Source: Pterois miles (taxonomy: Eukaryota; Chordata; Actinopteri; Perciformes; Scorpaenidae). Taken from it: a stretch of 64,000 nt of DNA. The translations under genes were made by a program, and so were the position numbers. Where the stretch lies: the NCBI GenBank assembly GCA_947000775.1, contig CAMQGK010000334.1, positions 5,094,501-5,158,500 on the forward strand. Reading direction: 5' to 3'. Shown in pieces: positions 40,701-54,813 of this stretch (positions are counted from its first letter, which is position 1; the number at the start of each line of letters is the position of its first letter). The notes under the pieces were generated by a model, which was not told the origin of the DNA, made no database searches, and was given only the letters and a program-made list of their open reading frames with translations.

Positions 40701-43700
40701 AGAGTATTTAGAGCTGAATCTCCCTAAATCATCCCCCAGGGCCACCCTGTCCGTCACTAATCTGCCTGCCGCCGCCCACTCATAAGGAGGTGTCACATTT
40801 CTGGCACTCCTCCATGGGATAAGCACTTCAAACACCAGAGCTTCTCCTCTTGACCTTTCCACGGAGATGATCGATTAAGCCCGTTGGATTTATTCCATAA
40901 ACAGGCAGCCATTACATCAAAAAGGCAAGGAATTTACCTCAGAGGCAGAACTTAAAATCCATATAAGCTTCATGAGGGTTCCAGTTTTTATTAGCTTTTT
41001 TCAATCCACTTCTCACAGCACATTAATAAGCACAGAGCCTTTTCAGATGCTGTTTTGGTATCTGAATCACTGCAGTTCTCTACCTGTAATTATTGAAGCA
41101 AATCGCAATAACAGAGTGAAATTCAACTGCTATCTGTACTCTATAAAACCTGTGATGCAGAAAAACTGTTTAGCTCCCTCCCCTGCCAGAGTGGGATGAA
41201 GTGGAGTACAAAATGACTGAAAATTTTAAAAGCAAAAACAACAAAAATGAAGCTGCTTTGTTAAAAACAGTCTTCGCTCTGTTCTTCACCTGTCCAGGAA
41301 GCTCTGTGGGGTAAACCAAGGAGCACCAAGACCTAAAAGGCCTGCCGCTCGCTCGCTGCATGAGCCATTAAGTTACAACACTGCAGGCTTCCTGTTTTCA
41401 TGCTTGAACACTTTCTACATGCTTTCAGCAAGGACAAGACTAAACAATCTGGAGTGAAACACCAGGGAGGAGAAACCCAAGAAGACAAAGAGCAGTTCAA
41501 CGACAGAATGCTTTAAACCACAACAAATCATGCGCCACTTCCAATCCCATTTGTGAGAGTCAAAACAGGAAATCTAAAACCAGTTTCATTTCACCAGAAA
41601 AAAAAAGAGAGAGCTCCCTCTGAGGAGACGGACCAGACTCCTCCTGTTTGTGATCACAGTGGCCAGAGAGCCCTGCTTCAGCTCTGAGGGACTTCTGCTC
41701 TATGGTAATCTTATCCTATTTGAATAATGAGGCAATACCGCCACTCTTGCCGCCCATTCCCCCTGCATCCTTGACTGGAGTCTTTGATAGACACTAATTC
41801 TAGCTCCATCTATAAAGCTCCTCTCATGCATTTTTAATAGAATCTATTACTTTAGGATTAAATTATAAAAGACTGTCCTCCTTAAATTTTTAATAGTTTG
41901 CATAATTGGTATCAGGGCCTGAATGCGAACCATAAAAACCCAGTTTGTACAGGACTGCGCTGCGGAACGAGCCAGACAAAACCACACGGCACCGCTGCAC
42001 AAAAACCACACACATGGCATGACACTATCACAGCCGAGCACGTACCTACACATGCTCGTACGCGCACATGCAAGAGCAAGGCCATATTGCTTTGGGTTCA
42101 TTGCTGTGGAGACTAAGGTGGAGCGAGCTGAGTGCTGTCAATGAAGGGGACAATAAGGTCAGGGACCATGAGAGCTGCCTTTGGCTGCTGAGCTCCTGCA
42201 GGAGCCCGAGACAGGAAGAGTCACCTGATGGAAACAGGAGTCATAAAGCAGGTGTCCATAGACACCTGCTGCCACTGATGTCAACTGTGACCACAGCACT
42301 CACCGGGGCAAACAGCAAAAAGTACTTAGCAGGTTTATAGCCCTCCTTTGTCCCCACAGTCACCGATAACTATGTCAGTCAGCTTAAATGGAAATGTATT
42401 TCCCTCCTCTGCTCCCGGTTCCAGGCAGATCAGCCATGAGTTAAATGTCATCTACACTCTCTCACTCTCACTCTGTACGTCTTTGCAACAACAGACAGAG
42501 CATACAGGAGAGCAAATGTGTCTGTGGCATCTCTGCTAAACTAGAGCCCCCTTAGAAATCTATGCACGTCACCATCCCCCAAATTAGCACCGCAGGGACA
42601 CCCCCCTCACCGCCCCCGCCTGCTGGCGGCAGCTCTTTGGCATATCTGTACCGGGGAAAATATTTCACACTGTATGAATTATTAAGTGCAGGGCCAGTGC
42701 TAAGCAGTGTGGAGATAGACCAGTTATTCACAGCTCTATTGGGACGGATGCGTCGGAAACCCGGGCCGCTCGCCTATCAGATCGTTTGTCACGAGCGATA
42801 GACAATTTACAATGAGAGAATTTTTCAATTTATTCATTCTGCTGTCACTGCAGTTTTCTACCTTCCACTCAGCAACCCCCTCCTCCTCCTTTAAGTCTGT
42901 CTCATCTGGTGAAGGGGCTCCACGCCTCAACCAACCACCTAATACTGTTGCTTACTTTGTCTTTGGTGGAGGTGAAACATGTGCAAAAGACATGAGAGTG
43001 GCTCCTGCTACTTTAATAATCTAATAATGTAACGGTGTGCTGGGGACATCCTGTGACAGCTGAGGTGTTCGGGCCCCAGTGGTGAAGCTGTGGCCGACTG
43101 TGGCTCTGTGATAAAGAACACCAAACGAGGCAGATGAGGGTACTATTAGCACCCCTCTTTAAATATAAACAAAAGAAAGAGAACTGAATAAAACTGCATC
43201 CAGGTCAAAAGCATGAATAATAAATAAATACTGTATGTTCAACTATTTGGATCTGTATTTTAATAAAATAATCTTACCAAAGGCAAAATCATCCAAAACA
43301 CAGGTTTTTCTTTTAGTTGATGGGAATCTTATTCAGGAGAGAGAAAAGGATCCCAGAGGGCAGTATTCTGCTTATTTTCACTTAAGAGGAAATGCCAAAT
43401 AACAACTCCCACGCAGATAGACAGAGGACCTCAGCACAAATGTCTGGCAGACTGCAATTTCAACATTAATTACTGAAGGTGAACCAGCAGTCAAAACAGC
43501 CACAGATTTGTTTTTTGCTCACAAACACTCAATTAAAAAGGACGAAACGCGAAACAGACCAGCACTTTTCCACTATTTCAAGAGATGGGAATGCAAATTC
43601 GGGAGACACAAAACATGGATAGTGTTTTCAAAATGTGTTTTTTTTTTTTTTCTTTCTTTTTTTAAGCTGAATATTCAAGAGAAATGGAAAATGACATCAG

Positions 43701-43909
43701 CGGCTTTGTTGGTCTAAATGCTCAGTGAGAGCAGTTTGACCTGTAAAGCAGCCCAGAGTGTTTCTCTATCTGTGATGCCCTTTGAAAGCCTGATGCAGAC
43801 GGGTTGCACTGAATAGGCCTTGATGTGAAAGGCAGAGATGTTAGATAAATGTCCTCGCAGCCAAGGCTTCTGCCCTCTTCCTGATGATGCATTCTTATAC
43901 TCAAATACC

Positions 43910-43911
<2 letters not shown>

Positions 43912-43988
<77 letters not shown>
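43912..43988. repeat. (CA)n microsatellite
   Basis: A perfect 77-bp CA/AC run in fam222a intron 1. Confidence 0.97.
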
Positions 43989-43991
<3 letters not shown>

Positions 43992-46900
43992 CAACAATCC
44001 CACTGAGGGCAGCATTTGTTTAGGGACAAGGTGACCCTGTTGCCTAGGGGCCTGTGAACAGGCACAATGAAGGCCTCTCATCCTGCACACACCCAGCCGG
44101 CTGTGTTGAGCTGATGGCGGGTGGAGGGGTGGGGTGTGAGGGGCATCACAACACCCTGCTACTGCAGTTTTAAAGCCCTATTCAGGAAGCCCCCTGAGAT
44201 AGCTCCTTTCACACCCTGCACAGACGGAGCAAAATCCCCGCTTGTAACCCAGAGTCACGCAGTCAACAGATGGAGCAGCTATTGAGTGAAGGATCGCGCC
44301 GGCAGAGGCGGCTCCCCATCCATCCCCGCTGGAAACAATGGGGCAGCAGGTCAAGAGTGCCGTCTCCAGAAGGAGGGTCAGGGAGGAGGGGTATCCTCCA
44401 ACAGAGTCCAGCTATGCAAGCACTTTGAAACTGGAGGAACTGAGAGAATTTTTTTTTTTTTTGGATGACGGGCAGAGGGGTGGAGGCTCATGGCTGACTG
44501 CCGGGGATCAGACTCAGGTGGTGGGGGCTTGTGTGTGAATCTGGGACAGCAGTGTTTGTGTTTAACCTGCAAACAAGAACAAAAAGACAACCCTGCATGC
44601 ACACATTTGAATGTTCAGAGGAAACACAGACTCACAGTTTAACGCCCATTTCAAGGACCAACTGTTACAGAAGCTTGTCTTTGCGCACAAAAAGATGGAT
44701 CTTCATTGTTGATAAAAAAAAGCACTGCAGTCAGTGAGGCTATATACACACAGAGTAGAGAAAACCTTTACTACTGCAAAACAGTCGCAGCACCCTCAGG
44801 ACATTGTTTTATAAAAAAGTGACGTGGATACACTTAAAACTGGTGTCAAAAAATACACAACCAGGCGACAGGTCTTTCTAGCTATTAAAGCACATGATTA
44901 AAAACAAACGCTTCACATCACTGATTCCTTGTTCAAATATTCTCCCAGCAGCATCATGCAAGCATGCAGGGAAGCACCAGAATAAAGCCTATGAAAATAA
45001 TAGTTTTATGCTGTTCTGAAGTCATTACTAATGAATCAATTGGCTGTGTTTTCAAAGCAACCGTGAGAACAGCTATGAATAGCTACAAGCTCAAATGCTC
45101 ATGCGAGTGTGCATGCACAGGTGTACGATCACACAGATGATCACAAAGCTCCCTGTAGGGGAAAGTATATCCATTTCTATTGACCAGCAGTCTTGCTATC
45201 ATGTGGCTCTGACCTGGGAGTCAATTAGTCGTCTAGGTTGCCCTGCCTCACTGGGTTTCCATGGACAGAAACAAGACAAAGACACCAGGAAGGCAGACCT
45301 ATATGATGATCCTGTAACTTCAGTATCTCTTTACGCTGTTTACATCCCAACTACTGAGCTGCCAAATAATGCCACCACATGTTCCTCATCCTTGAAAAGT
45401 TTGGTGGTTTATGGGGCCTATTTTGCACAGGAAGGCTCTCATTACAAAGCAGAAGGTGTCGGGAGCATTGCAGCAATCCTCCATTAACAACCACTTGACA
45501 AGAAAGTACAGCGACTCAAAAAAGACTTCCTACCACTTGGGAAATGTTCACAAATCACACCTAATTAAACACAAAAGCCTAGTCCATGAAATCAGAGTGC
45601 AGAAAGCCTTTTTCAAGATAGAGGCAAGATGGGCTTTTCTGGGTTGTAAGAAACATACATTTGTGCAAGGACACCGTTATTTCATTCTGCTTCCTTCAAA
45701 CAAATTGTCAGCTAAGTACAGAGGGACAAAAGGTTGAGCTGTAATTCTTTCTTTCCTGGGTCAGACCACAATACATCAATGGTTTGCCATTTCAGAATAT
45801 GCCGCTGTTATGCTTTTTGAGCCCAGAACTGAAAAAAAAATAAAGCCTGTTCCTTCCGCGCTGAAAGGGATCAATAAGTGCATAGAAAAAGAAAATGGCC
45901 ATAAACACAGAGACTTTTATTCAGAGTGCTGCGATGCAGATGAAAGCACAGAAAGCACCTGGAGAGCAACGCCGAGAGCGGCAGAAGACAAGAGAGCCCA
46001 CAGAGTTATCAGGTGGGGCCAAAGAGTGCCGGCTATATTCAGACCTCGGCACCATCCATCTCCACAGCAGCTATTAGATTTCTAATATTGTTGGTTTTAA
46101 GAAGGCTCGGCTTTCCTGCCACAATGAGGTGGATTCAGCCCCAGTTTCCCCCTTTTCCTTTTCAGTGTGGTCTCACAAGGTCCTCTCGGTTTTCAGCAAA
46201 CAATACCGCGGCCCTTATTTAAAAGATTAATAGGATGCTGTCTTGGCAGAGAAGCAATCAGTGAGGTTTCTGTGACAGCAGAAAAAGTGTGAAAACAAGG
46301 CAAAGAGGAGAGACCATTGTCACGGTTACCAACTGGCTGCCGCAGCTCAATTGAGATAGCTGCCGCTTTCAAGCCCAGCTGTCAATCACAGCAGCAAGCA
46401 TCAATGGGGTAAATTTGAATGATAAAACGATAAGTCATGAGCAGGCGATTTCCCTGTCATTGGGACAGGGACTGTTTGAGTGTAACCTACTATGGGTGGA
46501 GAGATTTCACCACAGCCATATGGAATTTGGTTTTTGCCTCGAGTTGCTGGCTTCACCCCTCAATCATGACAGAATGTGTAATCACCAAATGTCTTCCTCT
46601 CAATCCCTGTTACAATTGGCAGCATGACGCTGTCACCAGAGATGGGGGAACAAAATGGAAAGCTGACTAAAAGACAAGCTTTAAGTGACACTTAATTTGA
46701 GATATCCAGGCATTCTCTCAGCTCCAGTAAACAGGATCCATCAAACTTCGCCCAGAGCTGGTATGAGTGTGCAGCTGTCTGTGGGGAGAGGCACAGTATG
46801 CCTGAGAGGCCCACAGTTACCGAGAGGACTGATGAAGACATCAAGTGCTTTAAAAGTTCCTAAAAACAACAAGGAGAGGCACAGGAATGATAATGACTCT

Positions 46901-47209
46901 TTTAAAGAGCAAATTTTCATCTCATGCATGTCTACAGCAGCGCTCAAAGCTTTTTCAAGACAAACCCACTAAAAAAAGCATGACAGAAGCTAATGACAGC
47001 CTCAGAGAAGACGACAGAGAGGGTAAAAAAAAAAAAAAAAAAACACAAGTGAGCTGGAGAAGAAGTAGGAGAAAAACACTGAACAGCTGCTTTCTCCCTT
47101 CTTCCTTTTGCTCATCCCAGGAGAGAGTCCCATGCGATCTCCCTGCTCCTAGTTTGTGGCTGACAGAGGGGACTGCAGCTCTGTTCATCTCCCCACTCAC
47201 AGGGCTCTG

Positions 47210-47227
47210 CCCCCCCCCCCCCCCCCC
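47210..47227 (+). repeat. Poly-C tract, 18 C
   Basis: A run of eighteen C residues leads into CpG-rich sequence (TCGCCGCCGCCCGCCTCGCC). It is a locally GC-rich island inside an otherwise AT-rich intron. Confidence 0.85.
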
Positions 47228-47373
47228 TCGCCGCCGCCCGCCTCGCCGTCGCTCCGCTGCCAGGAGGAAGAGATGGTGGGGAGGGGGAGCGGGGGGCTAC
47301 ATCAAGGAGAGACTCTCCCAGTGGGTTCTCGTCAGTTCCAGGCCATTGCACCTTGCTCGCTGGGATTTTGTTT

Positions 47374-47384
47374 ACACACACACA

Positions 47385-47450
<66 letters not shown>
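47374..47450. repeat. Compound (CA)n(CACG)n(CA)n microsatellite
   Basis: CA units, about eight CACG units, then more CA units, continuous over 77 bp. Confidence 0.95.
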
Positions 47451-47452
<2 letters not shown>

Positions 47453-48962
47453 CAGACGACTATTAATGGATTAGATAATGTGGTGTGTGTTTTCGGCTGT
47501 ACGCTCATGTTATGTTTTTAAGAACTGTTGTAATAATGTGAATTGTTTTGGTGACAGATCAGAGGAAGTCGGTGACAAGAAAAAATTAGTTTGATGCTTC
47601 ACAGAGCTTATTTAAGTGGTGTAGGAGTAGATAACGTCCAATCAAAAGCCAGTGATACGGTTGATGTGGTCAGTAGTAATGTGCAGCCAAAAGGCCTGAC
47701 ACACTTTCATGGTCTTTGGGGACGAGCAGAGAGCGGCAGGCTGCCCCTGTGCGTTCAGTCTCTACAGATGTTGCCTTGGAGAGCGGCTGACTGGCTGGCT
47801 GTGGTGACAGCTGGACAGCTGTTCGTATAGACGCAGCCACAGAAGCATGCCACAGAGATGGGGGTGGGGGGGACGGCGCTGTATGTTTAGTTTATCTGTA
47901 TGAAGTTCCCAGGACGTGCAGAGCTGTCACTCTTAGCAATGGTGCATGAGCCTGGATAAGGAAAGATGGCACCGAACAGGATATGGAGAGAGAGCACAGA
48001 TGGGTAAATATCAGACACGGCTGACATTATTTGCAGAAGTTCCATTAAACAAAACAGATTTTTTGTGAATTGTAATTTGTCTATCCAAAAGTGAGCAGTC
48101 TAACGCAACACCAACTGGCTACACTGGCATAAGTCAAAACATTTCATTTGATCCACAAGGTCTGTTTGAGCAGCCGGGACTTTTTTTTTTTCATCGTTAT
48201 AAACAAGTAAAAGTTTAATATGAACTTCACAGGAAATCTCAAATTATTTTTTTACTTCTTCATGAAAGAAGGGAGGAAAAAATCTATTTCCAGCACCAGA
48301 GAGGATAATTGGCTGAGCATTAAAACAACTCTGGACTTTGTGCCAACATCAGTGGCTGACGGTGATGAAAGGCAGTTTAAATTGGGGTCATGTTCAGATA
48401 TTATACCTTCATCCTGCCACTTAAAAACACAGTTACCTAAAATTATGGAGACCTGCTGGAGAACAGTGCAAGTTAAAGGCAGTCGATAGATTAATGTCCT
48501 GACTGAGGAGTAATAGTAGTTGAAAAAGCATTGAAATGTTGGAAACACTCAGCTGTATTAAGTGTTGTCACCTGCTGAATAAACATGCTGCAAATCATGA
48601 GTTAAACAGCTTGGACTGATGCCAGTCACTTCCGCCAAAACTCTCTTTTCCTAAGCAGGCAGGCTATTTATTATGCCACAAAAGGTCAGCAATTTGTCCA
48701 ACTCAATAAAAATGTTAATAAAACTAAGAGCTCACAAGAAGAAGCATGCAGAGCCTCTGGTTGCCCATCAAAAAACAGGAATATGTGATGTATGTGTGTG
48801 CAGATGCATCTATTTGAATGCAACGCTGCCACTGCAGCATTACATAGGTCAAAGGTTGGACAGCAGCAGCTTTCTAGCAGGAAATATAGCTTTGGCCTCG
48901 TCATAATCCCGGTCAAACTCCACCAACTGCTCAACACAACGCAGATATAAACATACTGACAA

Positions 48963-48967
48963 ACACA

Positions 48968-49042
<75 letters not shown>

Positions 49043-49049
49043 GCACACA
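48963..49049. repeat. (AC)n microsatellite
   Basis: About 87 bp of AC repeats with one ACAT interruption near the left end and ACGC variants at the right end. Confidence 0.95.
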
Positions 49050-49576
49050 AATCGACAACAACCATGAGATGATAAGTACCTCACAAACCAAAATCTCCAA
49101 TTCCAGCTTGCACCCTAAACCCACTCTGCTAAATAAATGAAAAGACCCATTAGGCAGATTTCAAAGGCTGGCAGTGGGCTTGTAATTATATATGAAATCT
49201 TTTAGAGGAAAAAGGTGATTACTCTGGATGCAAGTCTGGAAGTGGGTGGGGGTGGGTTATTGCTAAGCAACCAGTCATTATCCTCCAGAGTGGAGCGAGG
49301 TGACCGGCCATCCGTCTAACTCCGGTGGCTTGCCTGGCTCCTGTGCAAACTCCCCCCTCCTCCATCTTTTCCTCCGCCACTCTCTCTCCCTCTTCCTCGC
49401 TCTTTCGCTCTCTCTCTGCCGTCTCCCCGTCCGAATACAAACAGAGATAAAGAACGCTGCAATCGCTCTTGACACACAAATAGGTTAACACAATAAAGCC
49501 GGCTTTGCCTGGCTCACTCGAGGGAGGAAAGCAATTCCAGCAGCAGGCAGGAGGTAATAAAACAGGGCTAGGAGTG

Positions 49577-49606
49577 TGTGTGCGTGTGTGTGTGTGTGTG
49601 TGTGTC
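49577..49606. repeat. Short (GT)n microsatellite
   Basis: About 15 GT units with one CGT interruption in fam222a intron 1. Confidence 0.85.
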
Positions 49607-52600
49607 CATACATGTCCTCATGTCAATGTTCCTATGTTTTTGTATGTGAGTGGAGGCAGGCACACAGAAGCTCTTTGGCCTCAGGGCCTAATATCCCTCG
49701 GATTTCCAACCCTTTCTTGACACAAATAATAAGACGGGAGAAAATGACGGAAATTCCAGGCTGCTCCTCCATTTAGATTAAGGAAATGGTTGCTTTATAT
49801 TAACTATATAGCTGACCTGCATCAGCCCTATATAAACACATAAACGTTTCCCTATGGGTTATATGCTTGTAAATGGTCTCCGGCTTGGTTAAAATTCAAC
49901 AAGTAAATTGAATGAGTTTTATCTGAGCAAGCCTCAGCTTACTCTCCCTGATGCGGCTGCCAGGCCTGGCAATAAATGATAAAAATCTCCAGAATTTTAT
50001 TAAATCGTGTTGCATTCACGTTGAACTCAGGGAAAATGGTGAGGTAGCTTCTGCAATTACAATCCGGACCAGACAACATTGTTTTCTCCAGTCAGTGGAA
50101 ATTTCATTACCTTCCAGCAACCGCCTTAGAGTTGGGTAATAGCCTCTTTTTGTCACAGACACAAACCATCTATGGGAGGTGTGACACCCCATAAGTGTTA
50201 TCCATTTGCAACAATATGCATCTACCCAGTCACAGTCCAGATGCTGGTCAGCATAATGTGCACCGTTATTCAGTGATATGGAGGAACTGAATGGAGGAAA
50301 CAGCGGTCAATAGCTAATTCCTGGATTGACTGTGGTGTAATCAAACGCATTGAACCTTAATACATCCATGCAGCTGACTGGATCTCTCCTCCAGGCTATT
50401 ATAGACAGATGACGTGGGTCACACATGGCCTCATCTCTCGCTTGTCAATAAATAGAGAGAGCAAGCATGTTTTTTTTTTCCTTGTGGAATGACTCAACTG
50501 TGAAGAAACCCCAATTAAAGCTTGTGGAAAAAGTTTCACACGTTTAGGTGATACAGGATAGCCATTTGTAAGTGTCAGTCAATTCCCCTGCATTTTACCC
50601 GCTGTTCCTTCAACCAGGTAATCAAACAGCAGAGATGTAAAGTGGTGGCCATTGCCAACAGGGAATAAATTACCAAAGCATGACGAGAAAACACCTTATC
50701 TGTCTGATGTATTTCCTGCTTCTGCAGAAAACGCTACAAAGCCCCAGGGAGAGCAGTCAACCAAAATGCAGAGAGATGGAGATTAGGATGATGTGCAGTT
50801 CCTTGTTCCATTAAAGTTTGATCTTCCTCAATAGCCGAGGAGAATCAGATATCTCCCATTCAAGATTAAAGTACACCAGCATAGGGGGAGAGATTAATCA
50901 GAGGCCTGCATGAGATAAAACAGCCTTGCTTCTGGCATGGAAAACAGTGGCAATAAAGAGTTCAGCTGATAATGTGAAACATGGCGAGGCACAATAGCAA
51001 ATCAAACAGTGTGCACGGGCCTCCAAAACAAATCAAAGTGCGGACCAGACTGAGATACAGTGGCTGAAGCAGTACAGCCGGGACTGATCTGATAGTAACC
51101 AAGGCTTTCATTTTATTACTGGTTAAGGTTGAGAAGGGCACACTGAGGATTTTCCCATGTTGCTCACTGTCGCCAGGCTCTCATTCCCTCTCCTCCTCCT
51201 CCTCGCCTTGAGATCAATGGCGCTGGGGTGATTTCACAGCAGCCTGCACTGTCACCCAGAACAAATCAATGTGACCATGAGGAAGGCAAGAGCGGCATTG
51301 TTTTTAAGGAGAGCAAATTCGCTGTTGGAGAGCTTGTCAGATTTGCTTTATTCTCTTTCTTCTACCGAGAACACTTTGGAAGGAGCATGCCTCCCCTCAC
51401 TTTTCTGGCTGGGTTATGGAGCAGACTATAAACTGCACCGCCTGTCTATACTAGTGTACTCATTAACCACATATAAACTGCACACTTCCTGTTGACCATA
51501 TTTCACACACATCAAGCACAACAAATGGACTGGCCGCACTAACCTTTCCAAATTAAAGGCTATACATTAACCTCAGGACCTGGTGAGACGTGACTTCCAC
51601 TCAGTCTGACAGGGGGTGAGAGGGGAGGAGAGGGAGGAGGTCAGAGGATCGCTGCTGTCCATCATGCAGTAAATGGCTACAGATAACCCTGATGAAGAGC
51701 TGCTAACATCCACTGCCACAGCAGATCGGATCACATAGGCAGACCTGTGGTCAGGTGAACCTTTTACTACAGCCTAAACAACAGGAAATCATCTGCAGGG
51801 TAACGAGCAGAGAACCACACTGCATCACGCCAACATAGCACTCATCAGAAGCACTGCAGGGAGGCATGTATGTAACCACATGCCTGTAGTCTATATTTGT
51901 GTAGCTACTCAAACATGCTTGAACTGAAATGCTTGAGCTTATTTTTATGAAAACAAGATGCCTGCACTGTTTTCTTTTTTAAAAAGTTGTAGACAACCAC
52001 TGACACATTTCAGTCAATTTGTGTGACATGAAGCTAATAAGACTGAGGGTGAACCACCCAGCAGTAAAATAGATATAGTGTGCAATCTGATGTATCGTAG
52101 CAGCTAACTTCAAACAGTACCATCCTTGCTAATCCTGCCTGCACATTTAATATAAAACCCCATCAGCACCATCATCTCATGCTGGAAACGCTTTCACCTC
52201 ACCTTCATTCACAGACTGGCTGAAGGGTGTGTTTGTTTCTCCACAATCATTTCTGTGAAATGATTTTGTTTTATGTCGCCTTTTTTTCCCTCCATGCTCT
52301 GTCTCCACATCCTGATGTGCAAGACAAATCTCGCTGCAGGGACAACAGAGTTTATATTAAATCATGTAAAATTGTAAAATACAAGAAAGGGCACATCTCT
52401 TCTGTTTGCCTGCACATGAAAAAGTGTTAAAACAAGGACTGTTGTAGACTTTTTCCTGAAGTGAAACACTTTGATCAGGCATCTAATGAGCTTCCGGTGA
52501 CATGGCTTTGAGAGAGAAAATGCTTTTGTTGCTTGAAGTGTCCGATGATATTAAGAAGTAAGATGCCTCATGATTTTCTAGGATATCAGATAATCTAAGA

Positions 52601-54813
52601 ATGCTCATCTTTTCTAGTCTTTGTCAGGAAAAGAAAATGTTTCTCATGATTATTTACATCTTCAGTATATTATTTCCTATAAATGGAGTTCGTGGACAAA
52701 GCACTTTCATCCACACAAGAATGGACACGCATAGCTTAAGACACTTCAGGGGTGGGTACATCTTAAGTAATCCCCCCACCTCCCGCTCGCTCTCGCTCTC
52801 ACACACGCACACACACATCTGTATCTACTATTTTAGTCATCTTAAGTGCCAAAATGAGTTTTGCAGCCTCTGGGTAGGTGTTGAGACAATCAAACCATGC
52901 AGGGATTAAAAAAGATTAATACACAGCGCAGGAAATTAAACTTCAGTGACTTTAACGATATTCATAAGTGGAGCTCACTTATTCACTTCAGGCAGGCGCT
53001 TTAATAAGCAAAGAACACAGTAAGGAACCCAAACGCTATCAATCAATCACACTGATATGCAATTTGAGCTGCAATTTGATAAAAAGTGGCAGGCTTCTTC
53101 TGGTGTATTAGGCCTACTTTTATTAATAAAGTGCTAAAAATGTGTTCTCTACCTCCCAGCTGTAGAGTAGATTAGATTTGAGTAATTTGGGTTTTCATCA
53201 TTTTTTATCAGCAAGTAAAGTAGAAACGAATAAATTGCTGATGTGATCAGGATTTATGCAACACAAGTTTTAAACCTGCAAGATTTATTTTGTGGACTTT
53301 TGCCTTTGTTAGACAATTGATAGTAGAGCAACAGGAAACATGGTGAAAGCCAGAGGAAGATGAAATGCGAGTAAATTCTTGCAGCAGGACACTTGAAGGT
53401 CCAATGTTACAAGAAAAAAAAAAAAACAGATCTAACAGCAAGCCAGAAAATATAAGAGGCAAAACAAGAGCTACAAACTCCAAAAGGTAATTCAGTGACC
53501 TAGATATTAAAGCTTTTCTGCCATTCTGTTCTCCCCTGCCTTGTCCAACCTTCATGTTGAGTTAAGGCAAGCATTATGCTGGGAAGACTATTTGTTTAGG
53601 TGAGGAGCAGCCACAGAGCTAATATGAGCACAATTTGCTCAGCAGGTCATAGGCGCAGAGTGGAGGAAGTAAATGAGGCAGTTCTGCCCCCTCGGGTGCA
53701 GCCCCTGCCTCATACATCACTGGATGTTTTATTCAATACAGCCAGGATGGCAGGTGCCCTGACTGTGGGGGCGCCTGCCCTGCTGTAGGGGCCCATATTA
53801 CATTCAGCATAGCTGCCTGTCTGTGGGGCTGCCGGGGAGAGAATGACTGGAGCCAGCGAGGAAGATAAATTTTGAGGATGCTTGTAGTCTAATGATAAAA
53901 CATACTGTGTGCAGCCTTTTCACTGCACAGTCAGCATAATGTGCAGGCTCATTTGTGTGCAGCAGTGTGAGCGATGAAGCTAAATATTGCAGAGCAACCT
54001 CAGCAACCCACGAGGCTCAAAGTTCACAGGAGAGGAAACATTCTAAACTTTATCAGCCAGCACTCACATTCAAATTAAACTTCAGTTGCGTTCAAGATAA
54101 TCTGACTTTTCTGTTTGCATTCAAGGCTGCAGAGGACACATTTATCTGAAGAATCCACAGGACAATGACAAATGGTCTCCAGACCTCAATGCAGCACACA
54201 GTAGCACCATGCATGTCGCCAAGCTCACAGTGAAAAGTTTTATCTCTGAGCATTTCCCTTGATATAAGCCTGTCACAATATGCAGGCACGCTATAAAAAG
54301 AGATTGCATATCATTAACTCTCCGGGGTGAACAATCACTAATTGCAGCAGTCACTGGTCCCCCTCCCGGCACGCAGTGACGCACGGGGGCGTACAGATGA
54401 GAAATTCGCACCTTTTGCTCTGAGCCGCAACTCCTCCAGTGGCACAGACTCCTGCCTGTGTTGCCTGCGGTGTGATACCCTCGACAATACACTTAATTGC
54501 TACCCGTACTTGAAAAGACCAATATTACACATCAAAGCAGTTTCTAAAGCCATTCGGGAGCGGCTCTCTAACAAGTCGATTTTACAACACTTCCTTTATT
54601 GTGGGTCACGCATGGAAACAAAGGGTTTAAATCGGAGACATCGTTATGTTGGCAGCATCCTGGGAAAAGGGAGCATTTACAAACATTCATTATTTTCTGC
54701 TGCTTCTCTATTTACCACCCCAAACGGATTCAGCGAGCCTCTGACAGTAGCTACGATAATGACCCAAACCATTCGGAATCTGCGCAACTTGGAGAAAAAT
54801 AAAATATATTTAC

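Larger units (their letters stand above)
29773..54813 (-). other. fam222a: fam222a intron 1 (about 25 kb, 5' boundary tentative)
   Basis: The acceptor at 29773 is clear; the donor is assigned to the putative exon 1 at 54814. No coding gene is supported inside. Repeats are listed separately. Long stretches without features are 29773-33270, 34761-36229, 36716-37698, 37779-43911, 43989-47373, 47451-48962 and 49050-54813. Several of these (31195-31290, 41700-41930, 49900-50150) are complex AT-rich sequence without repeat signatures and could be conserved enhancers. The longest open frame, at 35293-35964 on the - strand, looks like chance. Confidence 0.5.

Noticed and set aside
46887..47521. Frames of 195 and 121 codons rich in Pro/Arg and Thr-His
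   Set aside because: They run through an A-run, a C18 run and a CACG/CA microsatellite. There is no domain resemblance.
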